Below, one piece after another: positions 32,049 through 41,321 of a stretch of DNA of 64,000 nt. The DNA is taken from positions 1 through 64,000 of the forward strand of contig JAWKHJ010000018.1 of assembly GCA_041394905.1 (NCBI GenBank), written 5' to 3'. Each line of letters starts with the position of its first letter. The first letter of the stretch is position 1. This DNA is from RI-231 sp041394905. GTDB lineage: Bacteria; Acidobacteriota; Terriglobia; Bryobacterales; UBA6623. Both the position numbers and the translations under genes were made by a program. The notes beneath the pieces were generated by a model. It did no database searches. It was not told where the DNA came from and worked only from the letters and a program-made list of their open reading frames with translations.

Positions 32049-32936
32049 CTAATAAACCAGCTTGCGCAACTGCGCCAGCTCGTCGAGCCCTGCGGCGTCG
32101 AGTGAGCGCGTCGGCTCGCGCACCGTGGCCGTCTTGATGATGCCGCGCGACACCAGGTTGTGCTTGGCGGCGGAGACGCCTAGGCCAGGTTGCAGCTCAT
32201 AGCGAATCAACGGCAGCGCGCGCACGAATACTTCCCAGGCCTGCCCTGCGTCGCCGGCCTCGAGCGCGTTCCAGATCGCGACGAACAAACTCGTCATGTC
32301 AGCCGCAGGCATCACACCGCGGGCGCCACGCTGGATCTCCTCGATCATGAACTGACCGTTGAGACCGCCCATCAACGTGACCGCTTCGCCGACCGCCCCG
32401 GCTACTGCAGTGATCTTCGGGGCCGTCGGCGGCGCCTCAACCTTTGCATATGCCACCCGCTCGACCTCGCGCCCGAGCCTGGCCAACAGCGCCGGAGGCA
32501 TGGCGACGCCGGAGAGCATCGGCGCGTCCTGCACCATGATCGGAATCGTCACCGCATCCGAGATCGCACGGTAAAAAGCCACCACGCCCTCGCCGTCGGG
32601 CTTGAGGTAGTAAGGCGGCAGCACCATCAGCGCATTCGCCCCCAGGCCCTCCAGCATGCGGCAATCTTCCACCGCCGCCAGCGTCCCTGTGGCCCCGACT
32701 CCGGCAACCAGCGGAACCCTTCCGTCAACATGGCGCGCGATCGTTTGCATCAGCTCGCGCTTCTCCGAAGAGAGCAACGCATAGCCTTCCCCCGCGTTGC
32801 CGAAAACACCGAGGCCGTGTGCGCCCTGTTCGATCAAATCGTCGGCGAGGCGCCTTTGGCTATCCAGATCGACCGAGCCGTCCTCGAAGAACGGCGTCGC
32901 GAGAATGGGGATGACCCCTTTGAGCAGCGGTTCCAT
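32049..32936 (-). CDS. DapA/NAL-family lyase, probable 2-keto-3-deoxy sugar-acid aldolase
   Basis: The 295-residue TIM-barrel protein has Schiff-base Lys165 (YAKVEAPP) and a GNAGEGYAL segment near the active site. The tyrosine found in the YNxP motif of dihydrodipicolinate synthase and neuraminate lyase is replaced (IMVQDAPM), so it is not DapA itself. Start ATG 32936 has AAGGAG 4-5 nt upstream. Between a GntR regulator and two enolase-family genes, a role cleaving or dehydrating a 2-keto-3-deoxy acid is the best inference. Confidence 0.82.
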   Translation of the reverse strand: MEPLLKGVIPILATPFFEDGSVDLDSQRRLADDLIEQGAHGLGVFGNAGEGYALLSSEKRELMQTIARHVDGRVPLVAGVGATGTLAAVEDCRMLEGLGANALMVLPPYYLKPDGEGVVAFYRAISDAVTIPIMVQDAPMLSGVAMPPALLARLGREVERVAYAKVEAPPTAPKITAVAGAVGEAVTLMGGLNGQFMIEEIQRGARGVMPAADMTSLFVAIWNALEAGDAGQAWEVFVRALPLIRYELQPGLGVSAAKHNLVSRGIIKTATVREPTRSLDAAGLDELAQLRKLVY

Positions 32937-32947
32937 CAAGCTCCTTG

Positions 32948-33664
32948 TCAATCCGCCGCCGGCGCCGCTTCTTGGCGCTCGAGGTCGGCGAGAAGATTAC
33001 GTTGGGCGCGGCGGATGTGATCGGCCAACGCCTGGCCCAGTTCGGCGGCTTGGCGCCGGCCTAAGGCGTTCAGAATTTCGCGGTGCTCCGTCTGCTCCTG
33101 CGCCACGCGGGCGCGCCATTCCTCGGTGGCCGAGTGGATGCGCGCGATTTTGATGTGCGCCTCGAGCTCTTCATAGATCTCGTAGAGCTTGCGGTTGCCG
33201 CTCAAGCGAACCAGACGGCGGTGGAACTCCGTGTTGAGCTCCTCGTGGCGCTGGCGCTGCTCGGCGTCCTCCACTGTCTCGTCCATGGCATCGACCATCG
33301 CCGTCAACTGATCGAGATCATCCGGCGTGAGGTTCGAGACCGCGGACTCGGCGGCGAGCCGCTCGAGCGCGGTGCGCACCTCGAACGTCTCTGCGATTTC
33401 GCGCGGATCGATGCGCGCAATGTAGGTACCGCTGCGCGGAATGATCTCGACGAAACCGGCATCCGCGAGACGACCGATCGCCTGACGTACCGGCATCTGG
33501 CTGACGTCGAATGTCTCAGCGAGAGCCGGAATGTCGATCCGTTCACCGGGCTCGAAACGGCGGCCCAGAATAGCCGCGCGAATGCGCTCGTAGACATCAT
33601 CGGCTATACGCCGGCGGTGAATCTTGGCGAAGCCGCTCGCTCTGGATTTGCGCGCTTTCTTCAT
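32948..33664 (-). CDS. GntR-family transcriptional regulator (FadR/FCD type)
   Basis: 238 residues with an N-terminal winged helix (about 15-85: ALAETFDVSQMPVRQAIGRLADAGFVEIIPRSGTYIA) and a C-terminal all-helical FCD ligand domain. His/Asp residues in the FCD (EFHRRL, HREIL) may form the usual metal site. FCD regulators often sense sugar acids such as glucuronate, galactonate or lactate. Its ATG overlaps the stop of the MFS permease gene by 4 bp (ATGA). It is the natural candidate for binding the 18-bp palindromes before the two receptors. Confidence 0.92.
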   Translation of the reverse strand: MKKARKSRASGFAKIHRRRIADDVYERIRAAILGRRFEPGERIDIPALAETFDVSQMPVRQAIGRLADAGFVEIIPRSGTYIARIDPREIAETFEVRTALERLAAESAVSNLTPDDLDQLTAMVDAMDETVEDAEQRQRHEELNTEFHRRLVRLSGNRKLYEIYEELEAHIKIARIHSATEEWRARVAQEQTEHREILNALGRRQAAELGQALADHIRRAQRNLLADLERQEAAPAAD

Positions 33665-34950
33665 CGTGCAAGCGCCTCTCGTGGCTGCGCCTGATCTTCG
33701 TCGATCCCGCCCTTGACCAATGCCCGCAGCAAAAGATAGGCGGCGGGATGGAGGAACGACATCACTACAAAAATAGTCGCATAAGAATAGTGCTCGACTA
33801 CATAGCCCACCGCACCGGTTGCGAGTACGGAGCTCAGCGAGCTTCCCAAACCAACCAATCCGGAGACGGAGCCGACGATGGCCGTGGGGTAGATGTCGTT
33901 CGTCATCGTCATTTGGTTGGTTTTCCACGACATGTGCGCGAAGGTAATCAAGCAAATTGCCGCGACCGCAATGACGTTCGACTCGGTCCAAGCGACGACC
34001 ATGCCCAGCGGCATGAGCAACGCGCTGAACAGCATCACCCGGCTGCGAGCCTTCACCGGAGAGAGCCCGGCCTTGATCAACCGGCCCGAGGCGTAGCCGC
34101 CGAGCATGGAGCCGATATCCGCGGTGAGATAAGGAATCCAGGAGGTAAGCGCAACCATCTCGATGGTGAAGCCCCGATCCTCCTGCAAGTACTTGGGCAG
34201 CCAAAACAGATAAAACCACCAAACCGGGTCGGCGACCACGCGCGTCAAAAACAATCCCCAGGTTTGCGGGAATTTGAATAGGTCGCGCCAGCGGATCTTC
34301 GTTTCCCGGCGGTTGAACGCAGCCTCGCGCGCAATCATCTGCCGCTCGTCTTCGGTGACACGCGGATGCTCGTCCGGCGTCCAGTAGAGGCGCATCCAAA
34401 AAACCAGCCACACGAAGCCCGCCGCGCCAGTGATGACGAAGGCCGCGCGCCAGCCGTAGCTACGGTAGATCCAGACAATCAGCAGCGGCGCGACGATCGC
34501 GCCGGTCGCCGCCGCCGCGTTCACCAAGCCATTTGCGAAACCGCGTTCCTTGGGAGGAAACCACTCCGAGACAGCTTTCTCCGCCGCGAGGAAATTGCCC
34601 GCCTCGCCGGCGCCCAGCAGCGCACGGAACAGCCCTAGCGTCAGCGCCCCGCGCGCCACGCCGTGCAACATGTTGGCCAGCGACCACCAGACCATCGCCA
34701 CAGCCAATGCAACGCGCGTTCCCCAGCGGTCGATCAGCAAGCCCCAGACGATGTACATTCCGGAGTAACAGATCAGAAACCCCTGAAGTATCTGCGAGTA
34801 TTCGATATTCGAAAGGCCGAATTCGTCTGAAATCTGAACGGCGAGAACCGACAGCGTCTGACGATCGACGTAGTTGATCACCGTGGCGAAAAACAACAAC
34901 GCCGCGACACGCCAGCGGATGTTCGGCGTCTTTGCAGCGGCGTCGGTCAT
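33661..34950 (-). CDS. MFS transporter, hexuronate/aldonate (ACS) type
   Basis: 429 residues, about 12 membrane helices. The N-terminal segment FFATVINYVDRQTLSVLAVQI and the PPKERGFANGLVNAAAATGAIVAP segment are characteristic of the anion:cation symporter family, which includes ExuT (hexuronate) and DgoT (galactonate). It should carry a sugar acid across the inner membrane with protons. Both ends overlap neighbouring genes by 4 bp, so the enolase-MFS-GntR trio is coupled. Confidence 0.9.
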   Translation of the reverse strand: MTDAAAKTPNIRWRVAALLFFATVINYVDRQTLSVLAVQISDEFGLSNIEYSQILQGFLICYSGMYIVWGLLIDRWGTRVALAVAMVWWSLANMLHGVARGALTLGLFRALLGAGEAGNFLAAEKAVSEWFPPKERGFANGLVNAAAATGAIVAPLLIVWIYRSYGWRAAFVITGAAGFVWLVFWMRLYWTPDEHPRVTEDERQMIAREAAFNRRETKIRWRDLFKFPQTWGLFLTRVVADPVWWFYLFWLPKYLQEDRGFTIEMVALTSWIPYLTADIGSMLGGYASGRLIKAGLSPVKARSRVMLFSALLMPLGMVVAWTESNVIAVAAICLITFAHMSWKTNQMTMTNDIYPTAIVGSVSGLVGLGSSLSSVLATGAVGYVVEHYSYATIFVVMSFLHPAAYLLLRALVKGGIDEDQAQPREALAR

Positions 34951-36233
34951 CCTACCCGATACCTTTCTAGCTTTCTCTCGTCAAACTCGACGCCAATGCC
35001 GTGACCTTCCGGCACGCGCGCGTCTCCCGGGCTCCAAGCAAGCGGATGTTTGAGCAGATCGTTGCCGAAGGGCCGCTCGAGCAGTGTGCCGCCCTCGATG
35101 ATGACCGAGTTGGGCGTGTGCGCGGCCAGGTGCGTCGATGCCGCCAAATAGAGCGCCGTTCCAGTAGAGACGTGCGGAGACCAGAGCACGCCATGTACGT
35201 CCGCCAAGATGGCGATCTTACGGCACTCGGTCACGCCGCCTGCACGACAAACGTCCGGATTGATGATGTCGACGGCTCGCGCCGTGAACAAGTCGCGAAA
35301 CTGGAATCGGTTTGAAACCTCTTCTCCCGCACAGATAGGCGTCTTGAGCGAGGCGCTGAGTTCGGCATAGCCGCCGATGTCCTCGGGCAGCAGAGCGTCT
35401 TCCCACCAGCCAATGTTGGACAACTCGTCGAGCCGTGCGCCCACCTCGCGCGCTTCGTGGATCTTGTACGCGCCGAGCGAATCGAGCAACAGCTGGCCGT
35501 TCTTCCCGATGGCTTCTGATGCTGCGAACACGCGCTCGATGTCCGACGTGCCGGCGCCCTTCGCCAGACCCATCTTCACGGCGGAGAAGCCTCGCTCGAG
35601 CGCCGCACGCGCGTTGCGTTGCAGCTCGTCGAGGGTGCGGCCGCCTAGGCTCGAATACGTCGGGATAGCATCACGGTATTTGCCGCCCAACAAGCGGTAA
35701 AGCGGCTGCTCAGTGTACTTGCCCAGCAAATCCCACAGCGCCAGGTCGATGCCAGCGATCGATTCTGTGAAGAAGCCGGTGGCGTAGCCGCGTGTGCGCT
35801 GGCTCGAGTAGAGCTTTTCCCACAACGGTTCGACTTGCCGCGCGTCCTGCCCAACCAGAATCGGAGCGAACAGATCGCTGACAACCGCCTCGTGGACACG
35901 TGGCGCGGCGGGCGCATGACTCTCACCCCAGCCGACGAGCCCCTGCTTGGTGGTGATCTTGACCAGCAACGCTTGGGTAGCGCCGTGGAAGCGGGAAGGC
36001 GACGCGTGATCGAGCCGGTTCCAGAGGCCTTTGCCGCCGGTCATCGCGCCTAACGGCGGCATCTGGATGTAGTGCTCGGGCGGCTGGTCTTCAACAGGCG
36101 TGCGAATGACAATCGGCTCCGCGCTTTGGATCTCGAGCGGCCCGTTGCCCGCGGCATGAAGGCGATCGAGCAGCGGAGCGGCGGAGAGGCCGAGAGCGCT
36201 CGAGAGGAATCGGCGGCGGCTGGTCTTCGACAT
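34947..36233 (-). CDS. Tat-exported enolase-superfamily sugar-acid dehydratase-like enzyme
   Basis: 428 residues starting at ATG 36233 with a twin-arginine signal: KTSRRRFLSSALGLSAAPLL. Catalytic positions are kept: Lys210 (SAVKMGL), Asp241, Glu268 and Glu294 as metal ligands, His344 (SPHVSTGTA) with Asp317 (INPD). The domain style is close to D-galactonate or mannonate dehydratases and L-rhamnonate-type MR enzymes. Export of an enolase-family enzyme is unusual because these normally act in the cytoplasm. It is overlapped by the MFS gene, which may import its product. Confidence 0.85.
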   Translation of the reverse strand: MSKTSRRRFLSSALGLSAAPLLDRLHAAGNGPLEIQSAEPIVIRTPVEDQPPEHYIQMPPLGAMTGGKGLWNRLDHASPSRFHGATQALLVKITTKQGLVGWGESHAPAAPRVHEAVVSDLFAPILVGQDARQVEPLWEKLYSSQRTRGYATGFFTESIAGIDLALWDLLGKYTEQPLYRLLGGKYRDAIPTYSSLGGRTLDELQRNARAALERGFSAVKMGLAKGAGTSDIERVFAASEAIGKNGQLLLDSLGAYKIHEAREVGARLDELSNIGWWEDALLPEDIGGYAELSASLKTPICAGEEVSNRFQFRDLFTARAVDIINPDVCRAGGVTECRKIAILADVHGVLWSPHVSTGTALYLAASTHLAAHTPNSVIIEGGTLLERPFGNDLLKHPLAWSPGDARVPEGHGIGVEFDERKLERYRVG

Positions 36234-36256
36234 GGAAGCGGTATTCTCGGACGGTC

Positions 36257-37042
36257 TTACTGGGCGTCCTGCACGCAGCGGAAGCCCAAATTGGGGGTCT
36301 TCTGATTGGGGCGAACCCAGTTGCGGAAGAAAACGGTGATGCGTCGCGGACCGCTGGACCACGAGCCGCCCCGGATGACTTTGTACATCCCGGTCTCCGG
36401 TCCCTTGGGGTTGGCGGCCGGACTGGCTTCGTAATAGGTGCGTTCGAACCAGTCGCTGCACCATTCCGCCACTCCGCCGGCCATGTCGCGCAGCCCATAG
36501 GCATTGGGTTTGCGTTTGCCGACCGCGCTTGGGCCCAGAGGAGTATTGAACAGCGCGACCGATGTGGTCGGCTTGTCGTCGCCCCAAGGATAGTCGAGCC
36601 CTTCCAGTCCGCCGCGGGCGGCTTTTTCCCACTCGGCCTCGGTCGGCAGACGTTTGCCCGCCCAGGCGCAATAGTCGGAGGCGTCCTGCCAATCCACGTT
36701 GTAGACCGGGAGGTCCTTTTTCTCTTCCGGCATCTTGCCGCCCAGCCAGTGGTATGGAGGTGTGTGGTGGGTCGCTTCGACGAACGCGGCGTACTTGGCG
36801 TGGGTAACCTCATCGACGTCCATGTAGAACGCGTCGATCAGGACCGTGTGTACAGGGCGGTCGTCGCGCAAGGCGAGCGGCCGCATGCCCTTTTCGTCAT
36901 CGGCAGTCAATCGGTGACGGCCCATCGAAAACTCGCCCGCGGGAATGAGAGCCATGCCCATCGGCGCCTTGGGCGCGGCGTTCTCCGCCGCCGTCAGCGT
37001 TGTCGCGAGCGCGAGCCCGATCAAGACGCGGAACGCGTTCAA
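36257..37042 (-). CDS. exported formylglycine-generating-enzyme-like (SUMF1 domain) protein without catalytic cysteines
   Basis: 261 residues with a signal peptide (VLIGLALATTLTAAE). The FGE-sulfatase fold is clear: MALIPAGEFSMG, DRPVHTVLIDAFYMDVDEVTH, GKRLPTEAEWEKAARGG, YGLRDMAGGVAEWCSDWF, RGGSWSSGPRRITVFFRNWVRP and the LGFRCV end. True formylglycine-generating enzymes have two cysteines after RGGSW; here that region has none. So sulphatase activation is unlikely and a binding or carbohydrate-related role is more plausible. It overlaps the DUF1501 gene stop by 4 bp. Confidence 0.85.
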   Translation of the reverse strand: MNAFRVLIGLALATTLTAAENAAPKAPMGMALIPAGEFSMGRHRLTADDEKGMRPLALRDDRPVHTVLIDAFYMDVDEVTHAKYAAFVEATHHTPPYHWLGGKMPEEKKDLPVYNVDWQDASDYCAWAGKRLPTEAEWEKAARGGLEGLDYPWGDDKPTTSVALFNTPLGPSAVGKRKPNAYGLRDMAGGVAEWCSDWFERTYYEASPAANPKGPETGMYKVIRGGSWSSGPRRITVFFRNWVRPNQKTPNLGFRCVQDAQ

Positions 37043-38424
37043 ACGAAGAGCTCCTCGATTTCGTCAGCGATGCAGGGCTCGGTTGCGCCCAACGGATCGA
37101 CGAAGCGGTAGACACGTTTGGACGGCGTATTCGTGATCTCCTTGGTCCAATCGATGCCCAGCGCGGAGTAGACCGAAGCGACGATGTTTTCGGTTTTCGG
37201 CTGCATCTTGTGCTTCCAGCCCGTCTCGACGCAGTGCTCGCCGTCAGCGTCCGTCTTGCCGATGATGCGGCCGCCCTTCACGCCGCCGCCAGCGAACAAG
37301 CCGACGTAGCAGAGGTTGTAGTGGTGCCTCCCGGCGACTCCGTTGAGCTTGCCGGGTACACGTCCAAACTCGGTCGGTACGGCGATGACCGTCTCGTCGA
37401 GCAAAGTCTTTGCGGGGTCGCGCGGAGAGGGCGTCGACTCGAGATCGGTGATCAGGTTCGCCAACGCCTGGTCGAGTTTGTTGCAGTGCTCGTAGTGGTT
37501 GGAGCCAACCTCGTGGTTGAAGATGTTCTTGTGGTGATCCCAACCCGAGTGCTTCACGTGGATGTAGCGCGTACCGGCGTCGGCTTGCACCAGGTTGCGC
37601 GCCAGCAGGCAGCCCAGACCGACTTCGTTGTCGCCGTAGCGCTCTTTGTCCGCAGCGGCGAGGTCAAGCGCAGCGGGCCAGCGCGAGTCGCCAAGCACGT
37701 GATAAGCCTCTTCCTGGAAGGAACGGAAGCCCTCCAGCTCTGGGCCGCGGCGGCCTTGTTCGCGCGCAATGGCTTTCTCGAGGTCACCAAGCAGGCGATA
37801 GCGCTCTTCGAGCAGAGCCAGAGCTTCGCCCTTGGCTGCAACCGAACCCGCTCCCGCGCCGGCGTCCACATCAAGGCCGGAGTACCGCGGGTGCAGGAAG
37901 CCGCTCGGCAAGGCGGACGATCCAAGATTACAGGAGATGAAAGTCGGAAAAGTATCCGACTCGCGGCGCTGCGAATAGAGTTCCGACGAAACAATCGAAC
38001 CGACGGGCGGAATCTCAGCGACCTGCGCCGGATTCAATGGACGGCCGGCGCGCGTGTAATACTCGCCGCGGAAGTGCACCACCTCGTGGCTCTTGAACGA
38101 ACGCACGATCGAGACTTTGTCCATCAGCGCGGACAACTGCGGAAACAGACGGTAAGAGAGATACAGATCGTTGCGGATTTGACGCACGTCGAAATCTGCC
38201 TGCGTACCCTCGTCCTCCTTGAAGTCGAAGGTATCCACATGGCTGATCGCGCCGGCCGCCTCCACGATGATGGCAAAGCGCGCCGTCCCGCGAGGGTTGG
38301 CCCGGCCGGCGGCGCGAACCTTCGAAGGCCACAGACCTTCTCCGACGAACGCACCGAGCAGGCTAGCCGTGCCGTACTTGAGCACGTCGCGGCGGGTGGC
38401 GATGAGGTCTCTTACCGTGCGCAT
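37039..38424 (-). CDS. Tat-like exported DUF1501 family protein
   Basis: 461 residues. The N-terminus TRRDVLKYGTASLLGAFVGEG is a twin-arginine-type signal. The core has the alkaline-phosphatase/sulphatase-like DUF1501 features: FAIIVEAAGAISHVDTFDFK, SHEVVHFRGEYYTR, VKHSGWDHHKNIF, ETVIAVPTEFGRVPG and GRHHYNLCYVGLFAGGGVKGG. DUF1501 genes are normally paired with DUF1549/1553 genes, as here. The biochemical role is not established. Start ATG 38424 places the signal at the N-terminus. Confidence 0.88.
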   Translation of the reverse strand: MRTVRDLIATRRDVLKYGTASLLGAFVGEGLWPSKVRAAGRANPRGTARFAIIVEAAGAISHVDTFDFKEDEGTQADFDVRQIRNDLYLSYRLFPQLSALMDKVSIVRSFKSHEVVHFRGEYYTRAGRPLNPAQVAEIPPVGSIVSSELYSQRRESDTFPTFISCNLGSSALPSGFLHPRYSGLDVDAGAGAGSVAAKGEALALLEERYRLLGDLEKAIAREQGRRGPELEGFRSFQEEAYHVLGDSRWPAALDLAAADKERYGDNEVGLGCLLARNLVQADAGTRYIHVKHSGWDHHKNIFNHEVGSNHYEHCNKLDQALANLITDLESTPSPRDPAKTLLDETVIAVPTEFGRVPGKLNGVAGRHHYNLCYVGLFAGGGVKGGRIIGKTDADGEHCVETGWKHKMQPKTENIVASVYSALGIDWTKEITNTPSKRVYRFVDPLGATEPCIADEIEELFV

Positions 38425-38453
38425 GTTTCTGTTTCCCTTTGCATGTCGTCCAT

Positions 38454-40361
38454 TTAATAGTTGAAAAGAAACTCCGGCTTGTTGACGAGGGCCCACTGCA
38501 GGTTTTCGAGTCCCTGTTTGCGGTCCTTGTCGAGCGCGCCTAGCGCCACGTCCATCTCGGCGGCGACGGGGCGACGGGTCAGCGTCGCGACGTAGAGCTT
38601 CTCGACGAGCGCGCGATTTAGAGCGCGAGTCATCTCGTCTTCCGTGGGTTCGCGGCCAGTGGCGGCGCGCCACGCTTGCTCGATGTCGATGCGATCTTCC
38701 TCGGCATGACCGAGCAATTGCGCCACGCGACTCTCGCCCTCGGCCTTGACACGCTCGAGCACGACGTCGGAATTCATCATCAGCATGGCTTGCAGAGAAG
38801 AGGTCGGCGTGCGTGTGGGCATTTCGTCCCGCGTTTGCTGACCGAAGGCGCGCATCAGTTCGCCGACTTCGCTGTTCACGTGCGCCGGGTCGAGCAACTG
38901 CCGTGCTAGCTGCACGCCGTCCACGCCGCTGTCATAAGAACCCGGTACCGCCGTCGCCGTGACCAGTGAGTCGTGCAACTGCTCCGGGCTCAGCATGCGC
39001 ACGAATTTGCGATTGAAGGTTCGCGCATACTCCGGCTTCCACTCCGCATCGAATTGCGACGAGAGCTGGTAGGCGCTCGAATTCATGATCGTGCGAATCA
39101 GATGTTTGAAGCTGAAATTGCTCTTTTGAAAGTCCTTCGCCAGGTCGTCGAGCAATTCGGGGTCGGAAGGCTGCACCGTCCAGCCATCCGGAATGTCCTG
39201 GCTGGGGTAGTAGCGATTGAGGTCGAAGTCCTCGATCGGCTCGACGATGCCGAATCCCATCAGCTCGGACCAGATGCGGTTCGTCGTCGCGCGCGCGAAC
39301 TGGATGTGACCGGTGAGCAGGCGAGCAAGCTCGTCGCGCGGCAGAGCGTCAGGGCGCGCAGCCTCGTTCGTCAGGATGAAGTGGGGCTCGTTCGATCCGC
39401 CGGTGCGCGGAACGCGCACGATGCTCTCGCCTTCGGTCGGGTAGCCCGGCTCCACGTCGTCAACGGTGTACTCCGTGTTGGCCTGGAAGCCGTTTTCCCA
39501 GTTCATCAACATGCGCGTGCGGCCGAAGAACGACGCCTGCTGAAAGAACTGCTCGCGTGTGTGGGCGGTCAGCCACAGGTTCACCTTCTCCAAGTGATTG
39601 GCGCCGTCGTGGCAGGAGATGCATCCAAAATTCATCCCCAGCAGCACCTTGCCGTACGTGATCGTGAACTCATCGATCGCGTCGGCGCGGTTGACCAGAT
39701 CGTGGGCGTCGGGCTCGTCCGGGTCGTCCTTCGCCTTCACGAAGTCGCGCGCGAAGTAGAGCCCGCCAGGCAAAGAATGGCTGCTCTTGCCACCCTGCGT
39801 CAGCAAGTCGGTCACCACTTCGTTGTACGGCCGGTCGAGGGTCAGCCATTCCTCGATCCAGAAGTGGAACAAGTTTTTCCCGTAGCCCATGCGGTTGCCC
39901 GCGCGGAACAGGTCCTCGAAGTAGTAGGACCAGCGCTCGACGAACTCCTTGCTGTCGACCAGCTCGTCGATCAGCCTTTCGCGTTTTTCCGGGTCGTCAT
40001 TCCGCAGGAACGTCTGCGTCTCCTCGAGCGTCGGAATGCGCCCGATGGCATCTAAATAGGCTCGGCGCAGGAACTCCTGGTCGCTCGCGATACCTGCATG
40101 CGGGATGCCCTGTTGCTCGATCTTTCCGAAAATGTGGTCGTCAATGAAGTTGCGCTTCTGGACATGCAGGGAGGGTGCGTCCGAGCGAAGCGCAGCGGTT
40201 TGGCGGGTGAGCTCTTCGGCCGTCTTTGCCGCATCCGCCGGCTCGGACTCCAGCCTTTGGTGCGCGCGCTCCATGCGCTCGCGAGCCTCGGGCGTCAGCG
40301 TTTGCGCGGCGGACATGGCCGCGAAACACATAACGAGCGCTGCAATTCGGAACATTGGCAT
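38454..40361 (-). CDS. secreted DUF1549/DUF1553 haem-binding protein
   Basis: 635 residues with a signal peptide (FRIAALVMCFAAMSAAQ). A DUF1549 domain (about 70-280) contains one haem c motif, GCISCHDGANH. A DUF1553 domain (about 350-620) includes FARATTNRIWSELMGFGIVEP, SFKHLIRTIMNSSAYQ and the C-terminal NKPEFLFNY. These planctomycete-type proteins are abundant in Bryobacterales, with no proven activity; periplasmic oxidation coupled to electron transfer is a common guess. It lies 2 nt after the NHL gene and 29 nt before the DUF1501 gene. Confidence 0.87.
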   Translation of the reverse strand: MPMFRIAALVMCFAAMSAAQTLTPEARERMERAHQRLESEPADAAKTAEELTRQTAALRSDAPSLHVQKRNFIDDHIFGKIEQQGIPHAGIASDQEFLRRAYLDAIGRIPTLEETQTFLRNDDPEKRERLIDELVDSKEFVERWSYYFEDLFRAGNRMGYGKNLFHFWIEEWLTLDRPYNEVVTDLLTQGGKSSHSLPGGLYFARDFVKAKDDPDEPDAHDLVNRADAIDEFTITYGKVLLGMNFGCISCHDGANHLEKVNLWLTAHTREQFFQQASFFGRTRMLMNWENGFQANTEYTVDDVEPGYPTEGESIVRVPRTGGSNEPHFILTNEAARPDALPRDELARLLTGHIQFARATTNRIWSELMGFGIVEPIEDFDLNRYYPSQDIPDGWTVQPSDPELLDDLAKDFQKSNFSFKHLIRTIMNSSAYQLSSQFDAEWKPEYARTFNRKFVRMLSPEQLHDSLVTATAVPGSYDSGVDGVQLARQLLDPAHVNSEVGELMRAFGQQTRDEMPTRTPTSSLQAMLMMNSDVVLERVKAEGESRVAQLLGHAEEDRIDIEQAWRAATGREPTEDEMTRALNRALVEKLYVATLTRRPVAAEMDVALGALDKDRKQGLENLQWALVNKPEFLFNY

Positions 40362-40363
40362 CT

Positions 40364-41317
40364 TTACTTTACCCGACGAAATATCTGCACCCGGTTGCCA
40401 TTCACCTCCGCGACGAACAGGCGTCCGTCCGCAGCCGTTGCCATCAGGTGCGGCAGCTGCAGCGTCTGCGCGTCGCCCCACTGCGCCACGAGCTTGCCGT
40501 CTTTCAAGCTGAGGTGGTTGATCTTGTTGGCATCGCCGTCGCTCACCAGCAGAACGTCCCCCACGACTAGAGCGCCAAACGGATTGCCGAAGCCGCCCCA
40601 GGCGCCGAGGAACTTGCCCTCGGGTGAAAACACCTGGATACGGTTGTTCCCGCGGTCGGCCACGTAGATGCGGTCCTGCTTGTCGATCGCGATTCCGTGT
40701 GCGGCCGCGAACTCGCTCTCGCCCTTGCCTTTCTTGCCCCATTCGCCCACGTAGGAGCCGTCGGCCTTCAAGTGGACGATGCGCCCGTTGCCGGCGTCGG
40801 CCACGTAAATGTCGCCGTTGGAGGCGAACACCAAATCGTCGGGCGAGCGAAACAGGGTCTCCCCCGCCCCGGGCGTCGACTCGAGCCCGTAGGTCGCGAG
40901 CAATTCGCCTTGGGGCGAAAACTTGCGGATCACGTGGCGCCCGTTGTCCGTCGTCCAGATGTTGCCGTCGGGCCCGACGCGCAGCCCATGCGCCACCTGG
41001 AACATGCCGTCGCCGAAGGCGTTCACCATCTTGCCCTTGTCGTTGAATGCCAACAAAGGCGGCTCGCCCCGGTGCAGAATATAGACGTTGCCTTTGGCGT
41101 CGACATCGACCGCGGACATCGCCCCCAAGCGCACCGCTCCCGGGATCTCGACGAAGCCCTCGGAGACGTAGGGCTCGGCGGCCATGGCAGCCGTTGCGAG
41201 CAAAAAAAGAGCCACGGGGACCAGCGCTTGCGACCGTCCCCGCAACGGATGGCGGACGCGGAGGAGACAGCCACGAGTGACTGCCCCCAGCGCGCCGGAT
41301 TGAAGCAAATTCTTCAT
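40364..41317 (-). CDS. exported NHL-repeat six-bladed beta-propeller protein
   Basis: 317 residues; a hydrophobic export segment (LVPVALFLLATAAMA) lies around residues 32-46. NHL repeats recur: LGAMSAVDVDAKGNVYIL, VAHGLRVGPDGNIWTTDN, SPDDLVFASNGDIYVADAGNGRIVHL and AAHGIAIDKQDRIYVADRGNNRIQVFS. Such propellers bind ligands or act as lyases/lactonases. It starts 4 nt after the TonB receptor stop, so it is very likely cotranscribed. Confidence 0.85.
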   Translation of the reverse strand: MKNLLQSGALGAVTRGCLLRVRHPLRGRSQALVPVALFLLATAAMAAEPYVSEGFVEIPGAVRLGAMSAVDVDAKGNVYILHRGEPPLLAFNDKGKMVNAFGDGMFQVAHGLRVGPDGNIWTTDNGRHVIRKFSPQGELLATYGLESTPGAGETLFRSPDDLVFASNGDIYVADAGNGRIVHLKADGSYVGEWGKKGKGESEFAAAHGIAIDKQDRIYVADRGNNRIQVFSPEGKFLGAWGGFGNPFGALVVGDVLLVSDGDANKINHLSLKDGKLVAQWGDAQTLQLPHLMATAADGRLFVAEVNGNRVQIFRRVK

Positions 41318-41321
41318 AGCT

